From the NCBI GenBank assembly GCA_018660265.1, contig JABJKS010000051.1, forward strand, positions 62,001-126,000: a DNA stretch of 64,000 nt. Direction: 5' to 3'. The first letter of the stretch is position 1. The number at the start of each line of letters is the position of its first letter. The stretch is from Rhodospirillaceae bacterium. GTDB taxonomy: Bacteria > Pseudomonadota > Alphaproteobacteria > GCA-2731375. The notes beneath the pieces were generated by a model, which was not told where the DNA came from, did no database searches, and worked only from the letters and a program-made list of their open reading frames with translations. Below are positions 35,406-44,168 of the stretch, piece after piece. A program made the position numbers and the translations under genes.

Positions 35406-36119
35406 TTATGGCTGTTCAGAATTCATGAACGCGGTTATGGCGTCCGCAGCTTGGCTGGCAGTGGCGTATTGCACGTTTATCAGGTCTTCGGGCACCTGAT
35501 AGCCATGTTGGGCCATCATGGTGCTGTCTATTGACCATGTGGTTGGGGGGCGGTTTTGCCATTGTCTTTGGGTTTGCGCGGTGTCCGCACGCTCTATGGT
35601 GCCGCCGAACGCTGCGGCTATTTTACGGGCGCGTTCTTCGGCCAATTCAGGACCGCCGACGAACTTATCAGCCGTTTCATGCCTGAACAGTTTCTGCATA
35701 CGGGCGTTTGTCGCATTGCTGGTTTCCACGCCACCGCTATTCAGTATTTTGGCGATGACTTTTCCGCCTACTTTGACTTCGGCGAATGTGCCTTCTGCGG
35801 GAATATTAGGCACACTGAATAGTCGCGTTAACATTTTGTGTAATCGCTCGACCATGTCCAAGGGGGCGGCGATTGGTTCTAGATTGGAAACATCAATCGC
35901 TGTCAGCTGATTGACGGGGATGCGGCCTTTTGTATCGGATGTCGTTAAGGGAGCGGAGGCGGCTGTGAGAGAAGGCGGTGCCTTTTGGCTTCCGCCGCTC
36001 GTCGTCTTTGGTTCGGCAAATTTTGCCGGGTCCAGTTCAAATTTTGCCGTGCCGGTGGACGTTGGCGGCACTTTGGATTTATATAAATTTGGCCGATTTT
36101 CGTTGTTTTCGATCTGCAT
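35406..36119 (-). CDS. Hypothetical protein
   Basis: Not recognised. I prefer ATG 36119 (MQIENNENRPNLYKSK, 237 residues) with GAGGGG 12 bases upstream; ATGs at 36143 and 36176 are alternatives. The N-terminal 100 residues are low in hydrophobics and rich in Ser, Thr, Pro and Lys, probably disordered; from about residue 105 (MVERLHKMLTRLFSVPNIPAEGTFAEV) it looks folded, ending with a short helical DLINVQYATASQAADAITAFM. No signal peptide. Directly downstream of the SDR gene (94 bp), same strand; converges on valS. Confidence 0.6.
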   Translation of the reverse strand: MQIENNENRPNLYKSKVPPTSTGTAKFELDPAKFAEPKTTSGGSQKAPPSLTAASAPLTTSDTKGRIPVNQLTAIDVSNLEPIAAPLDMVERLHKMLTRLFSVPNIPAEGTFAEVKVGGKVIAKILNSGGVETSNATNARMQKLFRHETADKFVGGPELAEERARKIAAAFGGTIERADTAQTQRQWQNRPPTTWSIDSTMMAQHGYQVPEDLINVQYATASQAADAITAFMNSEQP

Positions 36120-36212
36120 GGATACACTCAACCCCTCGAACATACTCAGTGATACCAAATATGCTGCAATTTCCATGCCGGACCGGCCGTGGGTGAATTC
36201 TATCGGTTGGTA

Positions 36213-37184
36213 TTAACGCTCCTTGGTGAAATGGAAATGGCCGTCCGCATACAATTCTTCCGTAAACGACGGCTCATAGGCGTCCTCGGGATTGGCGCGG
36301 ACTTTTTCGTCCAGAGCGTAGGCATCGTCACCCACCAGAATGCGCCAGCGGTCCGCTTGCACACCGTCCAGGATGATTGCCGCCGCCTCCCTGGGAGAAG
36401 TGGGCGCTTTGTCGCGAAAATTTTCGCCCTGTTGCTGTATCGCAGTGCGCAGGGCGTCATCGGGCAGGTTATCCACAGGTCTGCCGCGTTTGACCAGCTG
36501 ATCCCGCAGGCTTGCCACATCTCCTGCGGTCATCTCCATGGCGGCTGGTTTGCCCTGAACTTTTCTGGAATTGATGCCAATGTTGGTGCCAATATGGCCT
36601 GGCATAACGACCGAGACTTTGACGTGCGGGGCATGTAGGCGCAAATCCGTCACCAGTGCCTCGGAAAAGCCCTTCACGGCAAATTTCGCGGCGGCATAGG
36701 CGGTTTGGGCCACATTCGGCCCTAAACTTGCCCAAACGCCGTTGATGGAGGAGGTATTAATCAAATGACCGTCGTCTGATGCAATTAACAGGGGCATGAA
36801 GGCGCGACCTGTATAGTAAACGCCGTGCCAGCAGACGTTGAAGGTGCGTTCCCAATCCGCCCGCTCGTCCACAATGAAGCTACCGCCGCCGCCAATGCCC
36901 GCATTGGCAAAGACCAGGTTGACCTGATCGGTATCGTGCGCCTCCATCACCTCATCACGAACAGCCAGCACCGCTGCCTCGTCCGAGACATCGCATATAT
37001 GGGTCGATATTTTGAGGTTTGGATTAATTGCTTGGCACAGATCTGACGTCTCCGCCAATCCGTCGGGGGAGAGATCGCACAAAGCAAGGTGGCAGCCGTC
37101 GCCAGCCAGTTGTTCCGCCAGGGCGCGCCCGATACCAGAGCCGCCGCCCGTGATAACCGCCAATTTTCCGTCGAAACTTTGCAT
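36213..37184 (-). CDS. Short-chain dehydrogenase/reductase
   Basis: NAD(P)-dependent oxidoreductase of 323 residues, longer than the usual 250 by a C-terminal extension. Seen: TGGGSGIGRALAEQL cofactor motif, NVLFANAG-type NLVFANAGIGGGG, catalytic serine in INTSSINGVWA, and YAAAKFAVKGF with the tyrosine and lysine of the active site. Substrate unknown. A hypothetical gene follows on the same strand. Confidence 0.9.
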   Translation of the reverse strand: MQSFDGKLAVITGGGSGIGRALAEQLAGDGCHLALCDLSPDGLAETSDLCQAINPNLKISTHICDVSDEAAVLAVRDEVMEAHDTDQVNLVFANAGIGGGGSFIVDERADWERTFNVCWHGVYYTGRAFMPLLIASDDGHLINTSSINGVWASLGPNVAQTAYAAAKFAVKGFSEALVTDLRLHAPHVKVSVVMPGHIGTNIGINSRKVQGKPAAMEMTAGDVASLRDQLVKRGRPVDNLPDDALRTAIQQQGENFRDKAPTSPREAAAIILDGVQADRWRILVGDDAYALDEKVRANPEDAYEPSFTEELYADGHFHFTKER

Positions 37185-37295
37185 TTAATTCTCTCCCTGT
37201 GATCCTAACGTCGCCTCATCGGTGCGTCGTGGACCTAAATGATCACCAATGGCATCCGGATAAACCAGGAAATCCACTGGTGGTGTGGGCACCCA

Positions 37296-37433
37296 TTAGC
37301 CGCTGCCATCATTACTCAAATGACGAAATTTCTCAAATGGCAGTAACAGCTTGCCATGGGTTACAAGATCCCTGTAGCCCGCGAAATAGATGCTGCAGAA
37401 GGTTCCGCTGAATTCTGGGTCCTCGTTCAGCAT
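37296..37433 (-). CDS. Possible small protein (45 aa) after the EamA gene
   Basis: An ORF of 45 codons starting two bases after the stop of the leftward EamA transporter gene (TGA-CA-ATG). Product opens MLNEDPEFSGTFCSIYFAGY and ends FEKFRHLSNDGSG. The balanced, aromatic-rich composition is protein-like, and position suggests co-translation with the transporter. No clear Shine-Dalgarno and no recognised family, so it may be chance. The remaining 37185-37295 shows nothing. Confidence 0.35.
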   Translation of the reverse strand: MLNEDPEFSGTFCSIYFAGYRDLVTHGKLLLPFEKFRHLSNDGSG

Positions 37434-37435
37434 TG

Positions 37436-38317
37436 TCAGGATTTGGCTTTCTGCTCCCGATAGAAGGCATATAGTCCCGATGCCGCAATGATGCCGGCAC
37501 CCAGGACTGTCCATAGATCGGGTAAATCGCCAAACACCAGATAGCCGATGGCTGTGGCCCACAGCAGCACGATGTAGTGGAACGGTTGCAGGGTTGAAGC
37601 TGGTGCCGCCTTAAAGGCCTCGATCAGGATATAATGGCCCAGGCTGCCCACCACGCCGAGAGAGATTAGGAGGAGCCAGCCTGTGGTATCGGGCGGTTGC
37701 CAGAAAAACGGCGCCAGAATGGTCATAACCACGGCCCCCGTCACGGCCATGTACAGCAACGATGTGGCGGCGCTGTCGTCGGAAACCTTGCGCATGAGTA
37801 TTTGATAGATTGCCCACAGGGACGCGCCGGCCAAAGGGATCAGGGCCGTGGGATCAAAGATGCCAATGCCGGGGCGGACAATGACAAGAAGGCCCAGAAA
37901 GCCAATGGCAATGGCCCCCCAGCGGCGCGCGCCCACCCTTTCGCCCAGAAACGGCACTGCCAGGGCAGTGACCAGCAGGGGCGCTATACCGGCAATGGCA
38001 TGGGCATCCGCCAGGGGCAGGTGGCGGAACGCGATGATGAAAACACCCACTTCAATAACGATGATCAGGCTGCGGGTGATCTGCAGATAGGGGTGTTTTG
38101 AGCGAAAAGCCTGGCGAAAGCTTTTCGGTCGGGCCACCGCCAGGGCGAAGAGACAGAAAATGAGGAACCGTATCGACAGGATCTGCGGCACTGCATAATC
38201 CGCAGCCAAGGTTTTGGTAATGCCATCCATGCCAGCCAAAAGAAACATGGCCAAATTCATCAACAAGATGCCCTTGAAAGGGTTATTCTGCACGCTTTGT
38301 CCGATCCAATCTGGCAT
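37436..38317 (-). CDS. EamA/DMT-superfamily transporter
   Basis: Inner-membrane metabolite transporter, 293 residues from ATG 38317 (the listed start is a TTG ten codons earlier). About ten hydrophobic helices in two EamA repeats: NPFKGILLMNLAMFLLAGMDGITKTLAADY... and TALIPLAGASLWAIYQILMRKV.... Conserved SIRF and WGAIAIGFLGLLVIVRPG segments are typical. Exported substrate unknown. Divergent from the CinA-like gene. Confidence 0.85.
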   Translation of the reverse strand: MPDWIGQSVQNNPFKGILLMNLAMFLLAGMDGITKTLAADYAVPQILSIRFLIFCLFALAVARPKSFRQAFRSKHPYLQITRSLIIVIEVGVFIIAFRHLPLADAHAIAGIAPLLVTALAVPFLGERVGARRWGAIAIGFLGLLVIVRPGIGIFDPTALIPLAGASLWAIYQILMRKVSDDSAATSLLYMAVTGAVVMTILAPFFWQPPDTTGWLLLISLGVVGSLGHYILIEAFKAAPASTLQPFHYIVLLWATAIGYLVFGDLPDLWTVLGAGIIAASGLYAFYREQKAKS

Positions 38318-38374
38318 CCTGGTCGATTTGCCTTCACAATAGGGCAAAACCAGCGGAATACACAGGAGGATAGG

Positions 38375-38860
38375 ATGAGTAATTTGGATCTGGCAGCCGA
38401 AGTAGGCGCCTTGTTGAAGGAACGTGGCGAAACCGTCGCGGTATCAGAATCGTCTGCGGGTGGCTTGGTTTCAGCCAATCTGTTGAGCATTTCCGGGGCA
38501 TCGAAATATTTTCTTGGCGGCGGCGTCATCTATACCTACGACGCCCGAGAGAGAATATTGGGTGTATCAGACGAAGATATGAAGGGATTGCGGTCTTCGT
38601 CCGAGCCCTATGCCATGTTGTGCGCCCGTACCATGCGGGCAAAAATGGGCGCGACCTGGGGTCTGGCGGAAACCGGTGCCTCCGGCCCCACAGGCAACCG
38701 CTATGGCGATGCGGCGGGACATACCTGTCTGGCGGTAAGCGGCCCGGTGGAGCGGGTCATCACCCTGGAGACAGCGGATAATGACCGGGAAGCCAATATG
38801 TGGCGCTTTACCAAGGCGGCGCTGGATTTATTGCTTGCGTGCGTAAAAGAAAAAGGCTGA
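38375..38860 (+). CDS. CinA C-terminal family amidohydrolase
   Basis: 161-residue single-domain member of the CinA C-terminal (nicotinamide-nucleotide amidase, PncC-like) family. Start at ATG 38375 supported by a perfect AGGAGG; the ORF-track start lies in the divergent leader. Seen: VAVSESSAGGLVSANLL near the N terminus and WGLAETGASGPTGNRYGDAAGHTCLAV. PncC recycles NMN to NaMN; whether this copy does so is inference. The acyl-CoA dehydrogenase starts 5 bp after its stop, so they are co-transcribed. Confidence 0.86.
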   Translation: MSNLDLAAEVGALLKERGETVAVSESSAGGLVSANLLSISGASKYFLGGGVIYTYDARERILGVSDEDMKGLRSSSEPYAMLCARTMRAKMGATWGLAETGASGPTGNRYGDAAGHTCLAVSGPVERVITLETADNDREANMWRFTKAALDLLLACVKEKG

Positions 38861-38865
38861 GTACC

Positions 38866-40116
38866 ATGGATTTCAATATTCCCAATGAGATACAAGACAA
38901 ACTTAATGAATTAGATGAATTTATTGAACGGGTAATCAAACCCCTTGAAGCGAAAAATATGAAGTTTTTCGACTATCGACGGGAAAATGAACGTACTGAT
39001 TGGGATAACGACGGCAAGCCCACCAAGGAGTGGGAAAAGCTGTTACGGCAGATGAAGGATCTGGCGGATGAGGCGGGGCATTTGCGCTTTGCCCTGCCAA
39101 AGGAAATTGGCGGGCAGGCGGGTTCAAACCTGGCCATGGCCATGATCCGGGAACATCTGGCGCACAAAGGCCTTGGCCTTCATAACGATCTACAGAACGA
39201 AAGTTCCATCGTCGGTAATTTCCCTCTTGTGCATATGATGTGGCGTTTCGGCACTGATGCCCAAAAGGCGGAATTCCTGCCCGCCCTGATCACCGGCGGG
39301 CGGCGCGTCGGCTTTGGCCTGACGGAGCTGAACCATGGATCGGATGCCACCTATATGGAGACGTCCGCCGTGCGTGATGACGATCATTGGGTCATCAATG
39401 GCAACAAGCGTTTCAACTCGGGCATTCACGAGGCGACCCACGATCTGGTTTTTGCCCGTACCTCCGGCAAACCAGGGGAAGGCATCGGCATCACTGCGTT
39501 CCTGGTGCCGGTCACAGCGCCGGGCTTTGAAGTGGTCAAAATGGACTGGACCTTCAACATGCCAACCGATCACGGCATCGTCGCGGTCAAGGACGTCCGT
39601 ATGCCTATCGATACGGAATCATATCTGGGTGAAGAAGGCGATGGCCTGATCGTGGCGCAAACCTTTTTGCACGAAAACCGGATCAGGCAGGCGGCATCTT
39701 CGGTGGGCGCGGCCCAATTCTGCATTGACGAGGCTGTGGCCTACGCCAAACAGCGCACCACGTGGGGCAAGAAACTCGCCACCAACCAGGCAATCCAGTT
39801 TCCCCTGACGGAGTTGCATACAGAGGCCGAAATGGTCCGCAACCTGGTCTACAAGACCGCCTGGAACCTGGATCAGCAGAACCATATGGCGGTGACCGAA
39901 CAAGTCTCCATGGCTAACTATCGGGCCAACCGTCTGGTCTGGGAAGCCTCCGACCGCGCCATGCAGGTCTTTGGCGGTGAGGGCTATACCCGCAACCAAC
40001 CGTTCGAACACATCTATCGCCACCATCGCCGCTATCGCATTACGGAAGGGGCGGAGGAAATCCAAATCCGGAAAATTGCCGGCCATCTGTTCGGCTTTAC
40101 CGGCAAGAACAGATAG
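38866..40116 (+). CDS. Acyl-CoA dehydrogenase
   Basis: FAD-dependent enzyme that desaturates acyl-CoA thioesters, 416 residues from ATG 38866 (MDFNIPNEIQDKL). Seen: GFGLTELNHGSDATYMETSA, WVINGNKRFNSGIHEATH, VMRDVRMP-like VKDVRMPIDTESYLG, and the C-terminal YTRNQPFEHIYRHHRRYRITEGAEEIQIRKIAGHL in which a glutamate near EGAEE is the likely catalytic base. Five bp after the CinA-like gene. Chain length specificity unknown. Confidence 0.9.
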   Translation: MDFNIPNEIQDKLNELDEFIERVIKPLEAKNMKFFDYRRENERTDWDNDGKPTKEWEKLLRQMKDLADEAGHLRFALPKEIGGQAGSNLAMAMIREHLAHKGLGLHNDLQNESSIVGNFPLVHMMWRFGTDAQKAEFLPALITGGRRVGFGLTELNHGSDATYMETSAVRDDDHWVINGNKRFNSGIHEATHDLVFARTSGKPGEGIGITAFLVPVTAPGFEVVKMDWTFNMPTDHGIVAVKDVRMPIDTESYLGEEGDGLIVAQTFLHENRIRQAASSVGAAQFCIDEAVAYAKQRTTWGKKLATNQAIQFPLTELHTEAEMVRNLVYKTAWNLDQQNHMAVTEQVSMANYRANRLVWEASDRAMQVFGGEGYTRNQPFEHIYRHHRRYRITEGAEEIQIRKIAGHLFGFTGKNR

Positions 40117-40132
40117 CGGTTACCGTAGCCTT

Positions 40133-40167
40133 GCGGACAATGATATCATTGTGATATCATTGTCCGC
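40133..40167. promoter_or_regulatory. Perfect 35-bp operator of the fitAB-like operon
   Basis: Two 16-bp arms, GCGGACAATGATATCA (40133-40148) and TGATATCATTGTCCGC (40152-40167), perfectly complementary around a TTG centre. The right arm ends exactly one base before the antitoxin ATG. It contains a -10-like TATCAT (40155-40160) seven bases before that ATG, and TTGCGG (40131-40136) 18 bp upstream as a weak -35. Expected site for antitoxin autoregulation. Confidence 0.9.
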
Positions 40168-40410
40168 ATGGGACAGGTAATCATACGAAATCTGGATGAC
40201 AACGTCGTCGGTTTACTAAAAGACCGTGCGGCGCGACGTGGCCATTCTCTGGAGCAAGAGTTGCGGGATATCGTCTGCACGGTTGCGTCGAATGAATCCC
40301 AAAAATTCCTGGATCGATCAGCGGAATTGCGACGCGAATTGAGTGCTTGTATGCAGGGGCGAGAATTCCCAGATCTTACGGCAATGATCCGTGAGGACCG
40401 AGACAGGTGA
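40168..40410 (+). CDS. FitA-like ribbon-helix-helix antitoxin
   Basis: 80-residue antitoxin. N-terminal ribbon-helix-helix DNA-binding domain (GQVIIRNLDDNVVGLLKDRAARRGHSLEQELRDIV) and a C-terminal tail (EFPDLTAMIREDRDR) likely to block the toxin. No Shine-Dalgarno: the operator abuts the start codon and the promoter -10 spacing predicts a leaderless mRNA. The stop overlaps the toxin GTG (GTGA). As in fitA/vapB systems it is the first gene. Confidence 0.88.
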   Translation: MGQVIIRNLDDNVVGLLKDRAARRGHSLEQELRDIVCTVASNESQKFLDRSAELRRELSACMQGREFPDLTAMIREDRDR

Positions 40411-40829
40411 GCCTGGTTATCGATGCCTCAATCGTCGTCAATGTCATAATTCCGCAACAGCTAACCGACAGTGCAGTGTTATGGATGGCGCGGCCGATTG
40501 CAAAATTGGCACCTGAATTTCTACGCATTGAAGTTGCGAATGCCCTGTGGAAAAGCGAAGCCGCAGGGTTGCTAAATACGGACCAGGCAGACCGGGCATG
40601 GCGCAATTTGGATGAAAGCGGTATTCGGCTCGTTCCAGATAATGACCATCTGGACCGGGCTCGATCTATCGCACGTGGTCTTCGGCACTCTATATACGAT
40701 TGTCTGTATTTGGCTGTGGCAGAGGCCAATGAAGCGACCTTATTGACGGCGAATCGCCGTCTTTACCGGCTGGCAAAAGATCATGGCGAAAGTGTACAGG
40801 TCGCCTGGATCGAAGATCAGCCCTACTAA
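40407..40829 (+). CDS. FitB/VapC-type PIN-domain toxin
   Basis: 140-residue PIN ribonuclease toxin. Acidic metal site seen as D6 (VIDASIV), E42 (RIEVANALWK) and D98 (IYDCLYLAVA). The fourth position, usually Asp in TADRR-type motifs, is Asn here (N116 in LLTANRRLYRL), a possible attenuation. GTG start overlapping the antitoxin stop by 4 nt. Expected to cleave RNA when released from the antitoxin; target unknown. Confidence 0.87.
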   Translation: MSLVIDASIVVNVIIPQQLTDSAVLWMARPIAKLAPEFLRIEVANALWKSEAAGLLNTDQADRAWRNLDESGIRLVPDNDHLDRARSIARGLRHSIYDCLYLAVAEANEATLLTANRRLYRLAKDHGESVQVAWIEDQPY

Positions 40830-40852
40830 AACTGCCGATATAGCCAATCCGA

Positions 40853-41254
40853 CTATTCCGCTGCCTGTGCCGCTTCGGCCTCTGCCAACAGGACATATGT
40901 GTAGACTTTGGAGATGATCTGCCAGCGGCCGTCGATCTTCAGGAAATTCAGGTAGTCCGTGAACATTTTTGGTCCGATGGCGATGTTCACTTTGACCAAC
41001 GCGCTTTCGGGGCCGGATTTATCGATGGACAGGATTCGCTCCTGACGGCGGTAGTTTTCCGAGGCACCCGAGGGGCGGGTGGCGACGCGTGCATAGACCG
41101 TCTCCATGTCGTCATCCAGCAGGGGGCCGTCGGCGGCTGAGAACAAATGGCAACTGGGATGGAAGACGCGCTTTAGGGTGTCTATATCGCCGTCATAAAA
41201 TCCGTCGAAATAGGCCGCCATGGCCTGGGTGATTTCGTCATAGCTGCGGTCCAT
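40853..41254 (-). CDS. NTF2-like (lumazine-binding/SnoaL-type) protein
   Basis: 133-residue single-domain protein with the NTF2-like cone fold pattern: YFDGFYDGDIDTLKRVFHPSCHLFSA, then VNIAIGPKMFTDYLNFLKIDGRWQIISKVYTY, the strand-loop-strand typical of putative lumazine-binding family members. No signal peptide. Function unknown: the fold holds many small-molecule enzymes and binding proteins. Single gene between the toxin and the chemoreceptor. Confidence 0.72.
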   Translation of the reverse strand: MDRSYDEITQAMAAYFDGFYDGDIDTLKRVFHPSCHLFSAADGPLLDDDMETVYARVATRPSGASENYRRQERILSIDKSGPESALVKVNIAIGPKMFTDYLNFLKIDGRWQIISKVYTYVLLAEAEAAQAAE

Positions 41255-41353
41255 GATGTCCTCCTGTATTGTGCAATTGCGCTATCTGCTTCAGTGCGTG
41301 CTCTTGTGCGAGCACCAGTGCGCCAATTGTGCCGTGGTAAAGGCGAATATGCA

Positions 41354-41391
41354 AAGAATAAGGGGGCGGTCGCCCCTCGGCCACCGCCCCC
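41354..41391 (-). terminator. Terminator of the chemoreceptor gene
   Basis: Read leftward: GGGGGCGGT, 12-nt loop, ACCGCCCCC (9-bp perfect stem at 41361-41391), then CTTATTCTTT. It starts about 23 bp past the chemoreceptor stop codon. Confidence 0.75.
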
Positions 41392-41414
41392 GTCATCTAT
41401 TGTAATCGAAACCG

Positions 41415-43517
41415 TTAGGCGGCTTGTACCTCCTTCAGGAAGGTCTCGATCTGATCACGCAGACGATCGGCCTGGGCTTTCATCTCCCGTGACGCCGTGG
41501 ATACCTCGCCCGCCGCCGTGCCGGTTTCCCCGGCTGCGGTGCTGACATCGGTGATATTCACGGTGACTTCCTGGGTGCCGGCAGCTGCCTGTTCGACGCT
41601 GCGGGCGATCTCATCGGTTGCTGAACCCTGCTCTTCAACAGAGCTTGCGACAGACGTTGCGATCTCGTTGATCTCGTCAATCACGGCGGAAATCGCGCTA
41701 ATTGCCGTTACGGATTCTTCCGTCGCGGTTTGGATGCCGCTGATCTGACTGGCAATCTCCTCGGTCGCCTTGCTGGTCTGTGTGGCCAGGTTTTTCACTT
41801 CAGAGGCAACCACGGCAAAGCCCTTACCCGCTTCACCGGCACGGGCCGCTTCAATCGTGGCATTCAGGGCCAACAGGTTGGTCTGTGAGGCGATGTCGTT
41901 GATCAGGTTGATCACATCACCGATGCTTTGGGCGGCCTCTGCCAGGCTTTGGACCCGCTGTGAGGCGCTTTGCGCTTCGCCGACGGCATCTTGTGAACGG
42001 GATGCCGAACTCGCCATCTGCCGGGAAATCTCGGCAATTGAGGATGACAGTTCGTTCGCGGCCGTGGCCACTGTTTGCACGTTGGCCGCGGCCTGTTCAG
42101 CGGCTGCTGCCACCGCGCCGGACCGCTCGTTGGTGCGATCCGCCGTTGCCGACATGGTGGAGGATGAAGACTGCATCTGATCCACCGTGGAACCGACCAC
42201 GTTCATGGCCTCTCCCACATCGCCCTCGAAAACAGAAACCAATTTCTCCATCTTGACGCGACGGGTTTCCTTGGCTTCGTCTTCTTTTCTTTGGGCCTCG
42301 GTCAATTCAGCCGTTTTGATCATGTTGTCCTTAAAGATCTGAACGGCACGGGCCATATCACCAATCTCGTCCTTGTTCTCCAGGGCCGGGACTTCCGTCT
42401 CCAGATCATTTTCAGCCAATTGCCCCATGGCACCGGTCATTTTGTTGATCGGCGTAACAATGGAACGGATGGTGAAAAAGCCGATGATGCCTGCGAGGAC
42501 TATGCCCAGAACCAGAACGACCCATTGCGTGGTCAATAAGGTGTCCATTGCCGATGCGTTGGCGTCGGCATCCTTGGTCAGCAAATTTCTCTGATTATCG
42601 ACCATACCACCGGTGCGGCTGCCATCTTCAGCTTTTGGACCAAGCAGAGAGGTCAGCAAACTACCGGCCCGTGGTGCGGCTTCCTTGACCAGAAGGTAAT
42701 TGGCCATGTTCCATTTTTTTGAAGCGCGAATAGAGAACATTTTTGCCGGTAGGGGCAGGAACTTAGTCCGTGCGGCATCAAATTTGTTAAAGGCTACAAG
42801 TTGCTTGGCGGTCAAAAGATGCTTGTTGTTCTTCAAATCACCAAACCGCACACCGTTCTTTTTCCACATGACGTCGAAACTTTTCTTGAACTTCTGATCA
42901 CCTGTCAAAAGAAAGGCCCGGATGGAGGCGAGACCGCGTGCCGTGGTGCCCCGGGTATCAGCCATCATGCCCAACAGCGCCTTGCGCTCTGGCGTTGCCG
43001 GCAGGTCCCGTTCCAGGGTGATGATTTTGGTAATTTCGGAAACCAGGATACCTGCCAGAGGGGCAGCGTCGCGGGTCAGGATCAGCGTGGCGGGTTGTTC
43101 TTCAGGTGTATTGGCAATCGCCTCAACCGTATTTTGCGCATTGGCGAACTCCGCCAGCACGACCTTCAACTCAGTCCAGGCTTCCTGGTTCGCTGGGTTT
43201 GTCCATTGCGCCGACAAGCCGTCGATTTTGGTGCTGACAAGGGCGATATCAGCCCAGACGGCGGATCGTTCTGTCTTGAAGGCAGCGTTGCCTGTCAGCA
43301 TCCAGCCGCGTAATGACGCAAGCGAGGCATAGATGTTGTTCACCAGCCTGGCACTGGATTGCGATGTTGGTGTACGCAAATTAACAATGCGATCGTTCAT
43401 GTTCTTGGCGCTGCTGACTTCAAACAACGTCGTTGCAATTGCTGCAATCAACACGACAATTAGGACGCCAAAGCCTAGGCTAAGGCGACTGGATATCTTC
43501 AATTCAGGCATTTTCAT
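41415..43517 (-). CDS. Methyl-accepting chemotaxis protein with bimodular sensor
   Basis: 700-residue transmembrane chemoreceptor. Seen: first membrane helix (about 12-30), a large all-helical periplasmic region (about 31-335), second membrane helix ([19 protein letters not shown]), HAMP, then the cytoplasmic signalling tip with [34 protein letters not shown]. The sensor holds two copies of an R(G/A)(W/F)(M/L)LTG(N/D) pattern ([14 protein letters not shown] and [14 protein letters not shown]), suggesting tandem four-helix bundles as in HBM domains. No CheW-binding pentapeptide seen at the C terminus. Good ribosome site GAGGGGAACGTT. Confidence 0.93.
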   Translation of the reverse strand: MKMPELKISSRLSLGFGVLIVVLIAAIATTLFEVSSAKNMNDRIVNLRTPTSQSSARLVNNIYASLASLRGWMLTGNAAFKTERSAVWADIALVSTKIDGLSAQWTNPANQEAWTELKVVLAEFANAQNTVEAIANTPEEQPATLILTRDAAPLAGILVSEITKIITLERDLPATPERKALLGMMADTRGTTARGLASIRAFLLTGDQKFKKSFDVMWKKNGVRFGDLKNNKHLLTAKQLVAFNKFDAARTKFLPLPAKMFSIRASKKWNMANYLLVKEAAPRAGSLLTSLLGPKAEDGSRTGGMVDNQRNLLTKDADANASAMDTLLTTQWVVLVLGIVLAGIIGFFTIRSIVTPINKMTGAMGQLAENDLETEVPALENKDEIGDMARAVQIFKDNMIKTAELTEAQRKEDEAKETRRVKMEKLVSVFEGDVGEAMNVVGSTVDQMQSSSSTMSATADRTNERSGAVAAAAEQAAANVQTVATAANELSSSIAEISRQMASSASRSQDAVGEAQSASQRVQSLAEAAQSIGDVINLINDIASQTNLLALNATIEAARAGEAGKGFAVVASEVKNLATQTSKATEEIASQISGIQTATEESVTAISAISAVIDEINEIATSVASSVEEQGSATDEIARSVEQAAAGTQEVTVNITDVSTAAGETGTAAGEVSTASREMKAQADRLRDQIETFLKEVQAA

Positions 43518-44013
43518 AACGTTCCCCTCGATAGTCGAATATTGTTTCTAATCTATTTATTCTCCAATGGTTCCGTGCGCTCGAAGGCGTTTAATGCCGG
43601 AACGTACGAAACATCGAATATGTTCATAGTATTTCTGAAATCTCTTAATAAATTGTTGCTAGTACTGATGCCGTTTAGGCTTATGCAAAAAGTTATATAT
43701 CCAAGTAAGGGCAGAGCATTCTTTGCATAGAATTAGTTTGGGAGTTCTTAAATAGGACGCACTTTCAAAAGAGTTTTGGTGGGAAATTTCGATATTTTCA
43801 ACAAATTATAAAGCGCCTGATTTGAGACCAGGATTGCAATCGACGCCAAATGCATCGTTGGGCGATTATCGAAAGACGCATCGTAAATTTTGCTTTTTGG
43901 TTGGCGATAACTCGGTATGCCACTACGCCCGGTTATATGGCTACACGATGACTCTCTCCATAATTTCGGTTAGCATGCCCGGATCGGGTTGATAGCAAAA
44001 GGATGCCACCACG
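43518..44013. other. 496-bp AT-rich gap
   Basis: Upstream region of the leftward chemoreceptor. A 62-codon ORF (43542-43730) runs the other way but has no ribosome site and an odd composition, and I do not call it. The right end leads into an alcohol dehydrogenase remnant. The low GC compared with neighbours and the gene fragment suggest decay or past rearrangement. Confidence 0.55.
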
Positions 44014-44139
44014 ATGCAAGGCGTAGTCTTTCTTGGTGACCGTAAACTGGCGCTGCAGCACTTTGATGGCCCCATACCTGGGCCAGGCGAGGTGGTGTTG
44101 GAGATTAAGGCCTCCGGCAAGGGCATTATTCTATTTTGA
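44014..44139 (+). pseudogene. Truncated Zn-dependent alcohol dehydrogenase (N terminus)
   Basis: 41 codons reading MQGVVFLGDRKLALQHFDGP and then PGPGEVVLEIKASG, which is the opening of a medium-chain zinc alcohol dehydrogenase. Immediately after KASG the frame turns into KGIILF and stops where the family has MCGSDL-like zinc-site residues. AAAAGGA lies 10 bases before the ATG, so initiation signals remain. Rest of the gene is absent, consistent with a deletion whose right junction lies before the lipoprotein gene. Confidence 0.75.
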
Positions 44140-44168
44140 CGACGATTCATGGTCTATAACGAAATCCA

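Noticed and set aside
43542-43730. 62-codon ORF opposite the chemoreceptor
   Set aside because: No Shine-Dalgarno, AT-rich DNA and no recognisable features; likely spurious.
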